This document shows positions 44,211 through 52,613 of a stretch of DNA of 64,000 nt, one piece after another. The stretch's first letter is position 1. Each line of letters begins with the position of its first letter. The notes beneath the pieces were generated by a model. That model was not told the DNA's origin. It did no database searches and saw only the letters and a list, made by a program, of their open reading frames with translations. The position numbers were made by a program, and so were the translations under genes. Source of the stretch: Neobacillus mesonae (GTDB taxonomy: Bacteria > Bacillota > Bacilli > Bacillales > Cytobacillaceae); the NCBI RefSeq assembly GCF_023715155.1, contig NZ_JAMBNQ010000013.1:47877-111876 (forward strand), given 5' to 3'.

Positions 44211-45233
44211 ATGGAAACGAATATTATATGTTATCTTCCATTGAAAAACGGGGTTATGTTTACGGAAGAAGCATGGGGATTAGTGGAACAAGCTAAAACT
44301 ATTTATCCAAATACGTCTAAAATGACAGCTATTGTCGTTCATTCAGGTATCCCTGTTATAGAGCTTGAGCAATTGCCTTTTGATGAGGTTTATCATGTTC
44401 ATGTACCAATCGAACAATGGAAAGTATCGGACTATCATTTTCAAGCGTTTCGAAGGATTTGTGCCATTATTCAGCATCAAAAAGAAATATTCCTATTTTC
44501 GTCTCATCCTCTTTATCATGATGTCGCCGTGCGTGCGTCCACCCGTTTGGGGATGCCGATGATCACGAATGCTCTGAAGGTTATCGAAATGGAAAATCAA
44601 CCTTCTTCATTACTGGTAAAACGGGAAATTTATCAAGGGAAAGCAAATGAATTTGTATCTTTCGCACCAACCAAACAGCAATACTTAACTTTTGAAAGAT
44701 CCATCCTGTACGGCAGACCGCAATATGGGACGCCAAGTATTGTACAGGAGATTGATATAGAAAAATATGAACCAAGTCCAATCCAATTTATTTCTGAATC
44801 TGAAATAGATTGGAAGGAACTGAAACTCACCGAAGCTAAGGTAGTAATCGGTATTGGCAGAGGGGTGCAAGACAAGAACGAGTTTGATTCGATTGTAAAA
44901 TTAGCAGAAATCGTCAATGCGCCAATCGGAGGAAGCAAAGTTGCGGACGAATTAGGACTGATTCCAAGAGAAAAACGGATTGGAGCAAGCGGCACTTCCA
45001 TTGAAGCAGATATCTATATTGCGATTGGGATTTCGGGTTCTTCTCAGCATCTGGAGGGAATAAAAGCGGTCAAACATGTGATTGCGATTAATAACGATCC
45101 ATCGGCTGCTATTTTTCAGCGATGTGATATTGGGATTGTTGGTAATTATCAACAAGTTGTACCTAGACTAGTTGATGCTCTTCAAGCAGAAAGGCAGAGT
45201 GAAACATATGTTGAACATTTGCATATTGGTTAA
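44211..45233 (+). CDS. etfA: electron transfer flavoprotein alpha subunit
   Basis: 340 aa. The C-terminal FAD domain is diagnostic: GIGRGVQDKNEFDSIVKLAEIVNAPIGGSKVADELGLIP, IGASGTSIEADIYIAIGISGSSQHLEGIKAVKHVIAINNDPSAAIFQRCDIGIVGN. The N-terminal half is divergent. It carries electrons from a dehydrogenase, here the flavoenzyme at 48095, to the membrane Fe-S protein pair. Its stop overlaps etfB by 26 nt. The cluster is separate from any fatty-acid oxidation genes. Confidence 0.9.
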   Translation: METNIICYLPLKNGVMFTEEAWGLVEQAKTIYPNTSKMTAIVVHSGIPVIELEQLPFDEVYHVHVPIEQWKVSDYHFQAFRRICAIIQHQKEIFLFSSHPLYHDVAVRASTRLGMPMITNALKVIEMENQPSSLLVKREIYQGKANEFVSFAPTKQQYLTFERSILYGRPQYGTPSIVQEIDIEKYEPSPIQFISESEIDWKELKLTEAKVVIGIGRGVQDKNEFDSIVKLAEIVNAPIGGSKVADELGLIPREKRIGASGTSIEADIYIAIGISGSSQHLEGIKAVKHVIAINNDPSAAIFQRCDIGIVGNYQQVVPRLVDALQAERQSETYVEHLHIG

Positions 45234-46050
45234 GCCAATCATGGATCCTGCGTCCATCAAATGGGATTACCAGAGCCAGGAATTTTCCTATATAAGCAAC
45301 ACTTTTAATTCAGCCGATACCCAGGCATTGCAATGGGCATGTGATTATAAGGAAAAAAACGGTGCGAAGATTACGATTATTACGGCCCATGATTCTGAAT
45401 TCACCATCGAGGAGAAACGGCTGCTAAAATATAACATTGATCAATGGATTGTACTCAAACAGCCCGAACTCAAAAATAATCCGGGTGAAACAGCTCAAAT
45501 TATTGCGAAAGAGCTAAGCGGGCACTCTTTTGATGTTATTTTAACGGGGTCTGTCAGTGAGGATAAAAATTCAGGCATGACACCTGCAATGGTGGCTGAA
45601 CTATTATTTATTCCAGCTTTAACCAACATCCATCACATAGATGTAAAAGAGGAAGGGCTTTGGGAAGTAAAGCGGAGCGAAGACAGAGGGACTGTCCAAA
45701 CCTATGAGGTAAAGCTGCCGATTTTAATTGGAGTAACCAACACTCTGGGGAGAAAACGATATATTCCTCGTTACAGACGCCCGCCTAAAATTAAAAAGGA
45801 AATCCGGATTCTTGAAAAAGCTAATGAACAGTTAAACGTACAAGTGATGAAGATGACGGAACCAAGGCCCAATATTCGCTATTTTGATATTCCGAAAGAT
45901 AGTCTCTCAGCGGAGGAGAGGCTGCTTGCGATTATGGGCCTTTCTCAAGATAAAAAAGAACAGTCAGGAAAGAAAGTAGCTTCTGAAGTTAATGACAAGA
46001 CGATCCATTTTATCTCTCAGAAATTACAGAAATGGCTGCAGGAGGGTTAG
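45208..46050 (+). CDS. etfB: electron transfer flavoprotein beta subunit
   Basis: 280 aa. MLNICILVKPIMDPASIKWD is the EtfB start. SADTQALQWACDYKEKNGAKITIITAH, GETAQIIAKELSGHSFDVILTGSVSEDKNSGMTPAMVAELL and LPILIGVTNTLGRKRYIPRYR follow the EtfB layout with the AMP-binding loop. The tail beyond residue 235 is longer than in housekeeping EtfB. ATG 45208 lies inside the etfA frame, giving tight coupling; an in-frame ATG at 45172 would add 12 residues that do not fit the family. Confidence 0.88.
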   Translation: MLNICILVKPIMDPASIKWDYQSQEFSYISNTFNSADTQALQWACDYKEKNGAKITIITAHDSEFTIEEKRLLKYNIDQWIVLKQPELKNNPGETAQIIAKELSGHSFDVILTGSVSEDKNSGMTPAMVAELLFIPALTNIHHIDVKEEGLWEVKRSEDRGTVQTYEVKLPILIGVTNTLGRKRYIPRYRRPPKIKKEIRILEKANEQLNVQVMKMTEPRPNIRYFDIPKDSLSAEERLLAIMGLSQDKKEQSGKKVASEVNDKTIHFISQKLQKWLQEG

Positions 46051-46053
46051 GCA

Positions 46054-47337
46054 ATGGAGACAGTTCAACGTGATACCTTTTGGATGATTTCTTCCAATTA
46101 TAAGCTGATGATGTACATCTTCGCAGGTATTGCCATTCTTGTGTTTCTCTACGGCTTTTACCGCCGGTTTCGCTTATGGAGAAGAGGGGTAAGGGAAAAA
46201 GTCAGATGGAATGATGTCAAAACCAATCTTTCTTATTTTTATCAAACAGCTATAGCCCAACGGAAGGTAAAGAAAGATAAGCTATTTGGATTTATGCACC
46301 GCTTTACAAGTTATGGATTTGTGATCTTGTTCATCGGTACAGTTTTGGTAGCTATTGATTATGATTTTAAAATTCCGTTACTAAGAGGGAATTTTTATCT
46401 TATTTATGAGCTGGTGTTAGATGTATTTGGCGTTTTGTTTCTAATTGGATTAGCACTGGCTATGGTAATACGAGCCAGAAAGATTCGTCCTAGATTAAGA
46501 GATGGGATGGCGGACCAGGCGTTCCTTCTGCTCTTACTTCTTATTGGAATGGGCGGATATATAATAGAAGGAATTCGAATTTCAGAAATGGAAATCAGCC
46601 ATGCCGTTTGGTCGCCAGTTGGATACGGACTTTCTGTATTATTTCAAGGGCATGCCATCTTTAGCGGGGCATCATATCCTATCTGGTGGTTAAGCCACGC
46701 TGTATTAGCTTTTATTCTTGTTGCCATTATTCCTTATACGAAATTATTTCACTTTTTAACAGCTCCCCTCAACATCCTTTTCCATCCAGTGAAACGGACG
46801 GGAAATGTTGAGGCACCTTACAACCTGGAGGAAATGACAGAAGAAGAGCGATATGATTCGTTGAAAATACAAGGCGTAAATAAGATATCCGATTTTACTA
46901 ACTGGCAATTGCTTAGCACTGATGCTTGTACTGAATGCGGCCGCTGTGACAGCCAATGCCCTGCAAACAATAGCGGTAAGCCGTTAGCGCCCCGCAATAT
47001 TGTAACGAAGATCCGCGATAATATGCATCATGATGAAGAGGTACTTTCGTTTATTTCGGCAGAGGAACTTCAATCATGTACAACCTGTGGCGCGTGTGTT
47101 GAGGCCTGTCCAGTGTCCATTAATCATATCGATCTTATTTTATCGATGAGGCGCGGTTTGATTCAAAACCAGGTAATCGAGCAGGAAGCAGAAAACATGC
47201 TTGTGAGATTAGAAGAGCAGAATAATATTTTTGGCAAGCCATGGTCTGACCGGGAAGACTGGAGTAAAGGACTGAATATTCCTGTCTTAAGTGATTCAAA
47301 GAAGGTTTCAGACAATCAAAAGAAAGAAGGGGCTTAA
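46054..47337 (+). CDS. membrane/[4Fe-4S] subunit of an ETF:quinone oxidoreductase (FadF/DgcB N-part)
   Basis: 427 aa. Residues 15-250 hold five or so helices of the nitrate-reductase-gamma type, with His residues for haem b (FMHRFTSYGF, WWLSHAVLAF). Two [4Fe-4S] motifs follow at about 290 and 350: CTECGRCDSQCPANN and CTTCGACVEACP. In FadF (Bacillus) and DgcB (Pseudomonas) this is fused to CCG domains; here the CCG part is the next gene, 3 nt away. It should pass electrons from EtfAB to menaquinone. Confidence 0.85.
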   Translation: METVQRDTFWMISSNYKLMMYIFAGIAILVFLYGFYRRFRLWRRGVREKVRWNDVKTNLSYFYQTAIAQRKVKKDKLFGFMHRFTSYGFVILFIGTVLVAIDYDFKIPLLRGNFYLIYELVLDVFGVLFLIGLALAMVIRARKIRPRLRDGMADQAFLLLLLLIGMGGYIIEGIRISEMEISHAVWSPVGYGLSVLFQGHAIFSGASYPIWWLSHAVLAFILVAIIPYTKLFHFLTAPLNILFHPVKRTGNVEAPYNLEEMTEEERYDSLKIQGVNKISDFTNWQLLSTDACTECGRCDSQCPANNSGKPLAPRNIVTKIRDNMHHDEEVLSFISAEELQSCTTCGACVEACPVSINHIDLILSMRRGLIQNQVIEQEAENMLVRLEEQNNIFGKPWSDREDWSKGLNIPVLSDSKKVSDNQKKEGA

Positions 47338-47340
47338 ACA

Positions 47341-48078
47341 ATGGAAGTTTTATTTTGGGTAGGATGCGCTGCTTCGTACGATAAAAGGCTGCAGTCTATA
47401 GCTCGGGCATTTTCAGAGATTATGGAAAAAGCAAGTGTGGATTACGCTATTCTAGGAAACAAGGAAAAATGCACCGGCGATATTGCTCGGCGTATGGGAG
47501 ATGAAAATTTATTTCAGGAATTAGCTCAAGCTAATATTAAAACCTTGAAGGAACATGAAGTTAAATCAATCGTGACAACTTGTCCTCACTGCTTCAATAT
47601 GTTTAAAAATGAATACCCCGCATTTGGAGGGGATTTTGAGGTAACACATTATACCACATTTATTTATAATCTCATCCGGGAAGGACGTTTAAAGATTCCC
47701 GAGAAGCAGAAACGGGAAATTGTTACGTACCATGACCCTTGTTATTTAGGGCGGCAAAATGGAATCTTTGATGCACCAAGGGATATTTTGGAAATGCTTG
47801 GATACGAAATTGTCGAAATGGAAAACAGTAAAGAAAAATCTTTCTGCTGTGGTGCCGGCGGCGGTGCAATGTTTGAAACGAAACAACGTGGTGAAAAAAT
47901 TAATACCATCCGCGGTGAAGAAGCACTTAATACAGGTGCATGCACAACCATGACTTCCTGTCCTTTTTGCTTATTGATGATGGAAGAGTCCATTGGATCA
48001 TTGAACCAGACGCGCGGAACCAATATGGCTTCAAGGGATATTGCGGAAGTAGTTAATGCCTTAACGGTAAAGCAGTAA
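47341..48078 (+). CDS. CCG-domain (heterodisulfide-reductase B-like) Fe-S protein, DgcB/FadF C-part
   Basis: 245 aa. Two cysteine-rich CCG repeats: FWVGCAASYDKR, TTCPHCFNMFKNEYP and then YHDPCYLGRQNG, FCCGAGGGAMFE, TSCPFCLLMME. This is the second half of a FadF/DgcB-type protein encoded separately. It would bind the noncubane cluster and dock to EtfAB. AGAAAGGGG precedes the ATG. Confidence 0.87.
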   Translation: MEVLFWVGCAASYDKRLQSIARAFSEIMEKASVDYAILGNKEKCTGDIARRMGDENLFQELAQANIKTLKEHEVKSIVTTCPHCFNMFKNEYPAFGGDFEVTHYTTFIYNLIREGRLKIPEKQKREIVTYHDPCYLGRQNGIFDAPRDILEMLGYEIVEMENSKEKSFCCGAGGGAMFETKQRGEKINTIRGEEALNTGACTTMTSCPFCLLMMEESIGSLNQTRGTNMASRDIAEVVNALTVKQ

Positions 48079-48094
48079 GAAGGGAGGAATAAAC

Positions 48095-50050
48095 ATGGCT
48101 GAATTTAACCATTTATTTACACCAAAGAAAATAGGAGCACTATGGATTAAAAACAGGATTCTAAGTACTGGTCATATGACTTCCTATGTGAGGGACGGGA
48201 TTCCAACTGACCGTTTGATTGCCTATCACAAAGAAAGGGCAAAAGGAGGGGCTGGGCTGATCATAGTGGAAGCAAACGCGGTTCATCCTACTGCATTTTT
48301 TACAGCAGATACGATTTGTGCTTTTAAGGACGAAGTCATCCCTTATTATAAGAAATTAGCGGAAGCTGTTCACCCATATGGCACGAAGATGTTTGTCCAG
48401 CTTTTTCATCCGGGAAGAGAGGTTTTTCCATCAGGTACCTCTGTTGCGGTGGCTCCTTCGGCTGTCCCTGCTGATCGTTTCCGTATTATACCAAAGGCGC
48501 TTGAAATAGAGGAAATCAGGGATATTATAAAGGGTTATGCGGATACGGCTGCAAGGGTAAAAACTGGAGGACTTGACGGTGTAGAAATTGTTGCATCACA
48601 TGGGTATTTACCTAGTCAATTTTGGTCTCCAAGGTTGAATTTAAGAAATGATATTTATGGCGGACAGAACATTGAAAATCGGCTGCGTTTTCTAAAGGAA
48701 ATTGTGGAAAACGTTCGTGAAAGAGTGGGATCTGAATTTGTTGTCGGTCTAAGACTTAGTGTGGATGACCTTGAAGATGAAGGGGCCGAATATGGAGAAA
48801 TACAGGAAATCTTACAATACATTGATAAGCAAATGGGAGGATTGGACTATTTTAATTTAACCGGCGGAAGTTCTGCGACATATGCAAGCTCGGCATTTAT
48901 TGTCCCTCCAGCGCCCGTTCCCCCGGCGCATTTTGCCTCCCATGCAGCAAAAATTCGGGAACAGGTATCTGTACCGATTTTTGTAGCAGGACGTATTAAT
49001 GATCCTGTTATTGCTGAAAATGTGCTGGCAAATGGCCAAACAGATATGGTCGGAATGACCCGTGCGATGATTTGCGATCCCCATATGCCAAATAAAGCTT
49101 TACGCGGTGATCTGGAACGCATTAGGGTATGTATCGGCTGCGATCAGGCCTGTATCGGGCATATGCAAATGGACATTCCCATCAGCTGCCTGCAGAATCC
49201 TGTTACTGGTAGGGAACTTCAGTTTGCTGAAATGCCGATGGCAGAGAAGATTAAAAACATAGCCATCATAGGAGGCGGCCCAGCCGGGATGAAGTCTGCC
49301 GTCATTGCAGCAGAACGAGGCCATAGGGTGACATTGTTTGAACAGAGCGATGAATTAGGCGGACAGGTGAAAATGGCTCGGAAGGTTCCTGGAAGAGAAG
49401 AGTTTGGAGAATTGGTTTCGAATCTAAAACGGGAATTGGATTATTATCGTGTAGACGTAAGGCTGAATACAACGGTCACAAAGGAATTGATTTTAGAAAT
49501 GAACCCGGATGAGGTCATCATTGCGACTGGTGGCAAGCCATATATTCCACACGTAGAAGGAATCGACCTTCCACATGTCGTGACGGCTTGGGATATTTTG
49601 ACTAGACGAAAAGAGCCTGGAAAAAAAGTAGTGGTGGCGGATTGGAAAGGGGATATGACAGGTGTAGGCGTTGCTCTCTATTTAAAAGAGCTTGGCTGTG
49701 ATGTGGAATTGGTTACATCTTGTTATCAAGTCGGCCACTCTATTCAAGAAAAGGTGCGCACTTTTACTTTAACCCAATTATTCTTGAAAGAAATTGAGAT
49801 GACTTCCCAATATAAACTTTCGAAGGCCGGTCCAAATTCTGTGACTTTCTCTAATATTTATACCGGACAAGAGCTGAAAAGAGAGAATGTGGATACCCTT
49901 GTTCTGGCATATGGTCTTCTTCAGGAAAACGACCTTTTCCATGAGCTGAAAGAACATGTTCCGCATATCTATCGAATTGGTGACAGCCTCATACCTCGTA
50001 CGGTGGAAGAAGCCGTTCTGGAAGGATTTGAGTTAGCTGCCAGTCTTTAA
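48095..50050 (+). CDS. DgcA/TMADH-type FMN-[4Fe-4S]-FAD amine dehydrogenase/demethylase
   Basis: 651 aa. An old-yellow-enzyme barrel covers about 1-360: KNRILSTGHMTSY, HPYGTKMFVQLFHPGRE, VEIVASHGYLPSQFWSPRLNLRNDIYGG, then the cluster CIGCDQACIGHMQMDIPISC. An FAD-binding GGGPAGMKSAVIAAERGH and an NAD-like second Rossmann region follow. The layout is that of trimethylamine dehydrogenase, dienoyl-CoA reductase and dimethylglycine demethylase DgcA. Gene order etfA-etfB-dgcB-dgcA favours oxidative N-demethylation; the amine is unknown. Confidence 0.85.
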   Translation: MAEFNHLFTPKKIGALWIKNRILSTGHMTSYVRDGIPTDRLIAYHKERAKGGAGLIIVEANAVHPTAFFTADTICAFKDEVIPYYKKLAEAVHPYGTKMFVQLFHPGREVFPSGTSVAVAPSAVPADRFRIIPKALEIEEIRDIIKGYADTAARVKTGGLDGVEIVASHGYLPSQFWSPRLNLRNDIYGGQNIENRLRFLKEIVENVRERVGSEFVVGLRLSVDDLEDEGAEYGEIQEILQYIDKQMGGLDYFNLTGGSSATYASSAFIVPPAPVPPAHFASHAAKIREQVSVPIFVAGRINDPVIAENVLANGQTDMVGMTRAMICDPHMPNKALRGDLERIRVCIGCDQACIGHMQMDIPISCLQNPVTGRELQFAEMPMAEKIKNIAIIGGGPAGMKSAVIAAERGHRVTLFEQSDELGGQVKMARKVPGREEFGELVSNLKRELDYYRVDVRLNTTVTKELILEMNPDEVIIATGGKPYIPHVEGIDLPHVVTAWDILTRRKEPGKKVVVADWKGDMTGVGVALYLKELGCDVELVTSCYQVGHSIQEKVRTFTLTQLFLKEIEMTSQYKLSKAGPNSVTFSNIYTGQELKRENVDTLVLAYGLLQENDLFHELKEHVPHIYRIGDSLIPRTVEEAVLEGFELAASL

Positions 50051-50087
50051 GATTTTGTGGGACTTATTCATTAAGGGGGGATAGAGT

Positions 50088-50819
50088 CTGCATACCACCA
50101 AGGTTCTAAACTCGAAGGATTTTATCATCACGATTAATGGTCGGAAGGGTACTCTTGAGGATGTTTTTCCGGCTTTTCATAAAAATGACCGTCTTGGGAT
50201 TGTGGTTAGACGGCCTTGTGGTGGGGTTGGGGCAAGTGGACTTCTCATGGCTGCCATTACAAGATTTTATGACTTTTATCGACCTGACCTAGGAAATGAA
50301 CCCGATAGACTCCGTATCTATCCTGACTACTTTATTTTCCATGTTGGGAAACGTCATATGAACCTTTATTGGATGGATATTTGGCCGCTCCATAAGGAAG
50401 TCGTGGTGGAGGATGATCCAGAAAGGATTCTGGAAGCGATTAATGACCGTGCCATCACTCGATTAATTGTCGAGGATGGTGAAGCAGCGCCGGCCAATTT
50501 TTTACGGGAAACATTCAGCAGTGCTCATCACCGGATTGTCAGTGCACTGGCCTACTCTCCCTTCGGCAGGGCGGCACATGGAGATATCATGATTGCAAGT
50601 TGTTCCAAAGTAGAAGAATACGTTCAATCTACTATTGAACTGACGGAGGATTTATCTGATATAGAAAAAAGAGAAATGGCATGGAGACGCCATTCTTTAA
50701 TGCAAAATAACCGTGTTATAGAATCTTATAGGAGATTGGATGTTTCTGATGCTATTCAAAGGCTGGGGAGCACCAATGAGCAAAAAACTATTAAAAATCA
50801 GCTGTCTATCAATCTTTAA
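50088..50819 (+). CDS. unrecognised conserved-looking protein, probable CTG start (243 aa)
   Basis: The reading frame is open from a TAG at about 50082 to the stop at 50819. The first ATG/GTG/TTG in frame is GTG 50202, which has no ribosome-binding site and would cut into VVRRPCGGVGASG. CTG at 50088 follows GGGGGG by 7 nt, giving MHTTKVLNSKDFIITINGRK. The protein is soluble, with a glycine-rich VVRRPCGGVGASGLLMAAITRF segment and an acidic middle. No family is recognised. It lies 37 nt after the DgcA-like gene and is probably co-transcribed. Confidence 0.65.
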   Translation: MHTTKVLNSKDFIITINGRKGTLEDVFPAFHKNDRLGIVVRRPCGGVGASGLLMAAITRFYDFYRPDLGNEPDRLRIYPDYFIFHVGKRHMNLYWMDIWPLHKEVVVEDDPERILEAINDRAITRLIVEDGEAAPANFLRETFSSAHHRIVSALAYSPFGRAAHGDIMIASCSKVEEYVQSTIELTEDLSDIEKREMAWRRHSLMQNNRVIESYRRLDVSDAIQRLGSTNEQKTIKNQLSINL

Positions 50820-50908
50820 GTTATTATCGTAGGAAAGTAAATAAAAGTGACCTATAGGAAAAATACCACACCAACATTACCTGCTGTGGCCAATGAGAAT
50901 AACCCAAA

Positions 50909-50937
50909 TTGACAGAATTCTTAAAATATAGTAAAGT
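50909..50937 (+). promoter_or_regulatory. candidate promoter of TetR gene
   Basis: TTGACA (50909-50914), 17 bp, TAAAGT (50932-50937). It leaves a leader of about 170 nt before the ATG at 51114; that leader has no other recognised feature. Confidence 0.4.
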
Positions 50938-51113
50938 AAAATATAACTTTATTTTTAACTGGATGGATTTAAAAAGGATAAAAAAAGCTGCCTATTCCAT
51001 CCAAATATATAGAGGGGATTCTTTCCTGATATAGTATTAGACAGCGTTTTCTTAGAGTCCGGGACTGGCTTTGCAACCTGTTTTTTGGCAGTGAATTGTT
51101 GGGGTGGAAGATT

Positions 51114-51779
51114 ATGAATCGTAAAGAGATACAAATGACGCGAATGTGGGAATATTTCATTGATGCAACTGCACAAATTATTGAAACTGAAGGAATAGAG
51201 AATGTTACGATAAGAAAGATAGGGAAACTTGCAGGTTATACAAGTTCAACTATTTATAACTACTTTGAAGAGCTCTCACACTTAATTTTCTTTGCTTCTA
51301 TGAGATTTATCAATCCATATATTAAAGAACTTTCCTACTATATGACGACCGGTAAAAATTCTATTGAAAAATACCTGTTAAGCTGGGAATGTTTTTGTAA
51401 ACATTCATTTAAGGAACCACAAATCTATCATGCGATTTTTAATGCAGATTTAGGAGCAAAACCGGAAGAATTATTGAAGCATTACTTCGAAGTATATCAA
51501 AATGACTTAACGGGGTTGGCTGAAGAGGTCAAGCCATTAATTTTCGAACACAATATATCGAAAAGAAGTAAAGCCGTATTACAGAAAGCAGTTGAAGAAG
51601 GATACCTGGATCAAGATGAAAGTGAAGATATTAATAATATGACGATTCTTATTTGGCGGGGAATGTTAACAACTGTTCTAAATAATCGCAGGGATTATAA
51701 ACAAGATGAGACCGTAGAAGAAACCATGAAATATGTTCGGAAAATAACGATGAGTGCTTTAAAAAAACCTATCGAATAG
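51114..51779 (+). CDS. TetR/AcrR family transcriptional regulator
   Basis: 221 aa. Helix-turn-helix at 15-60: TAQIIETEGIENVTIRKIGKLAGYTSSTIYNYFEELSHLI. The C-terminal ligand domain is unassigned. GGGGTGG precedes ATG 51114; an in-frame TTG six codons upstream lies before it. Being the only regulator in the cluster, it is the best candidate for the ATCATGRT sites at 38914-39170, but this link is by position only. Confidence 0.88.
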   Translation: MNRKEIQMTRMWEYFIDATAQIIETEGIENVTIRKIGKLAGYTSSTIYNYFEELSHLIFFASMRFINPYIKELSYYMTTGKNSIEKYLLSWECFCKHSFKEPQIYHAIFNADLGAKPEELLKHYFEVYQNDLTGLAEEVKPLIFEHNISKRSKAVLQKAVEEGYLDQDESEDINNMTILIWRGMLTTVLNNRRDYKQDETVEETMKYVRKITMSALKKPIE

Positions 51780-51842
51780 TATAACAGCAAAAAAAGGATA
51801 AGACTTTCCGTGTTATGGAGGCCCTTGTCTTTTTTTTTGTGC

Positions 51843-51900
51843 TGTAAAGATTGATGTGATTTTGACGCATTATCTAATTCACATCAATCTTTACAAGTTT
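51843..51900. terminator. 17-bp perfect inverted repeat after TetR gene
   Basis: TGTAAAGATTGATGTGA (51843-51859) and TCACATCAATCTTTACA (51879-51895) pair perfectly with a 19-nt loop, followed by AGTTTTTAAC. It could be a terminator, but the long exact stem is unusual; a weaker hairpin with nine T (about 51797-51838) already precedes it. Confidence 0.55.
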
Positions 51901-52023
51901 TTAACACGAAATTAAAATCTTTTCCTGCATTCCTTTATATAATGAAATTAAAGATGAAGAACTAATAGATCTTGTCTCGGGGAGGGACCGGGCAATTTTA
52001 TTTGAGGTAAGGGGAGTCGGAGG

Positions 52024-52557
52024 ATGACAAGAATTTTTCATGTGCTTTATGGCTATGAGTGCCGGGTTTTCCAGGGGATTAACCGTCACTTTGAGCGGGT
52101 ATGGCTGAATTTCTTTTTTCGTATGGTCACGCACCTGGGCGGGGCGAGATTCACGATTTCTGCCGTTGTGCTTCTTTATCTCACAGCATGGTCCAAGGAA
52201 TACCGGCTGCTGGCCATTGCCAGCGCTATGGCTTTATCGTCAAGTCATATACCGGTGCAGCTTGTTAAGATGCTGTTTCCTAGAAAAAGACCTTATTTAA
52301 CAATCGAAAAAACCAAGTTTCCGGAAAATCCTTTAAAAGATCATTCTTTTCCTTCAGGGCATACAACGGCTGTTTTTGCCATTTTAACGCCTTATATTTT
52401 ATTCATCCCGCACATCTCCATTATCCTTATTCTAATCGGTTTAAGTGTTGGAATCTCCAGAATCTACTTAGGACTGCACTATCCATCAGATGTGATGGCT
52501 GGGGCACTCTTAGGGATTTGTGCCGGGGGTGTAAGCTACCTCTTATTATGTGTTTGA
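52024..52557 (+). CDS. PAP2-family phosphatase
   Basis: 177 aa, membrane-embedded, five helices. Phosphatase motifs: KMLFPRKRP (KxxxxxxRP), PSGHTTAVFA (PSGH) and SRIYLGLHYPSDVMAGA (SRxxxxxHxxxD). Substrates in this family are undecaprenyl pyrophosphate, phosphatidylglycerophosphate or related lipids. GGGGAG precedes the ATG. It is convergent with the GDPD-PhoD gene and shares its terminator. Confidence 0.9.
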   Translation: MTRIFHVLYGYECRVFQGINRHFERVWLNFFFRMVTHLGGARFTISAVVLLYLTAWSKEYRLLAIASAMALSSSHIPVQLVKMLFPRKRPYLTIEKTKFPENPLKDHSFPSGHTTAVFAILTPYILFIPHISIILILIGLSVGISRIYLGLHYPSDVMAGALLGICAGGVSYLLLCV

Positions 52558-52571
52558 ATCATGACCGAAAC

Positions 52572-52604
52572 AAAAGGCGCCATCCATTGCTGATGGCGCT
52601 TTTC
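52572..52604. terminator. bidirectional terminator
   Basis: AAAAGGCGCCATC pairs with GATGGCGCTTTT around a 7-nt loop, with T-rich ends on both strands, between convergent genes. Confidence 0.88.
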
Positions 52605-52613
52605 CTATCCATT

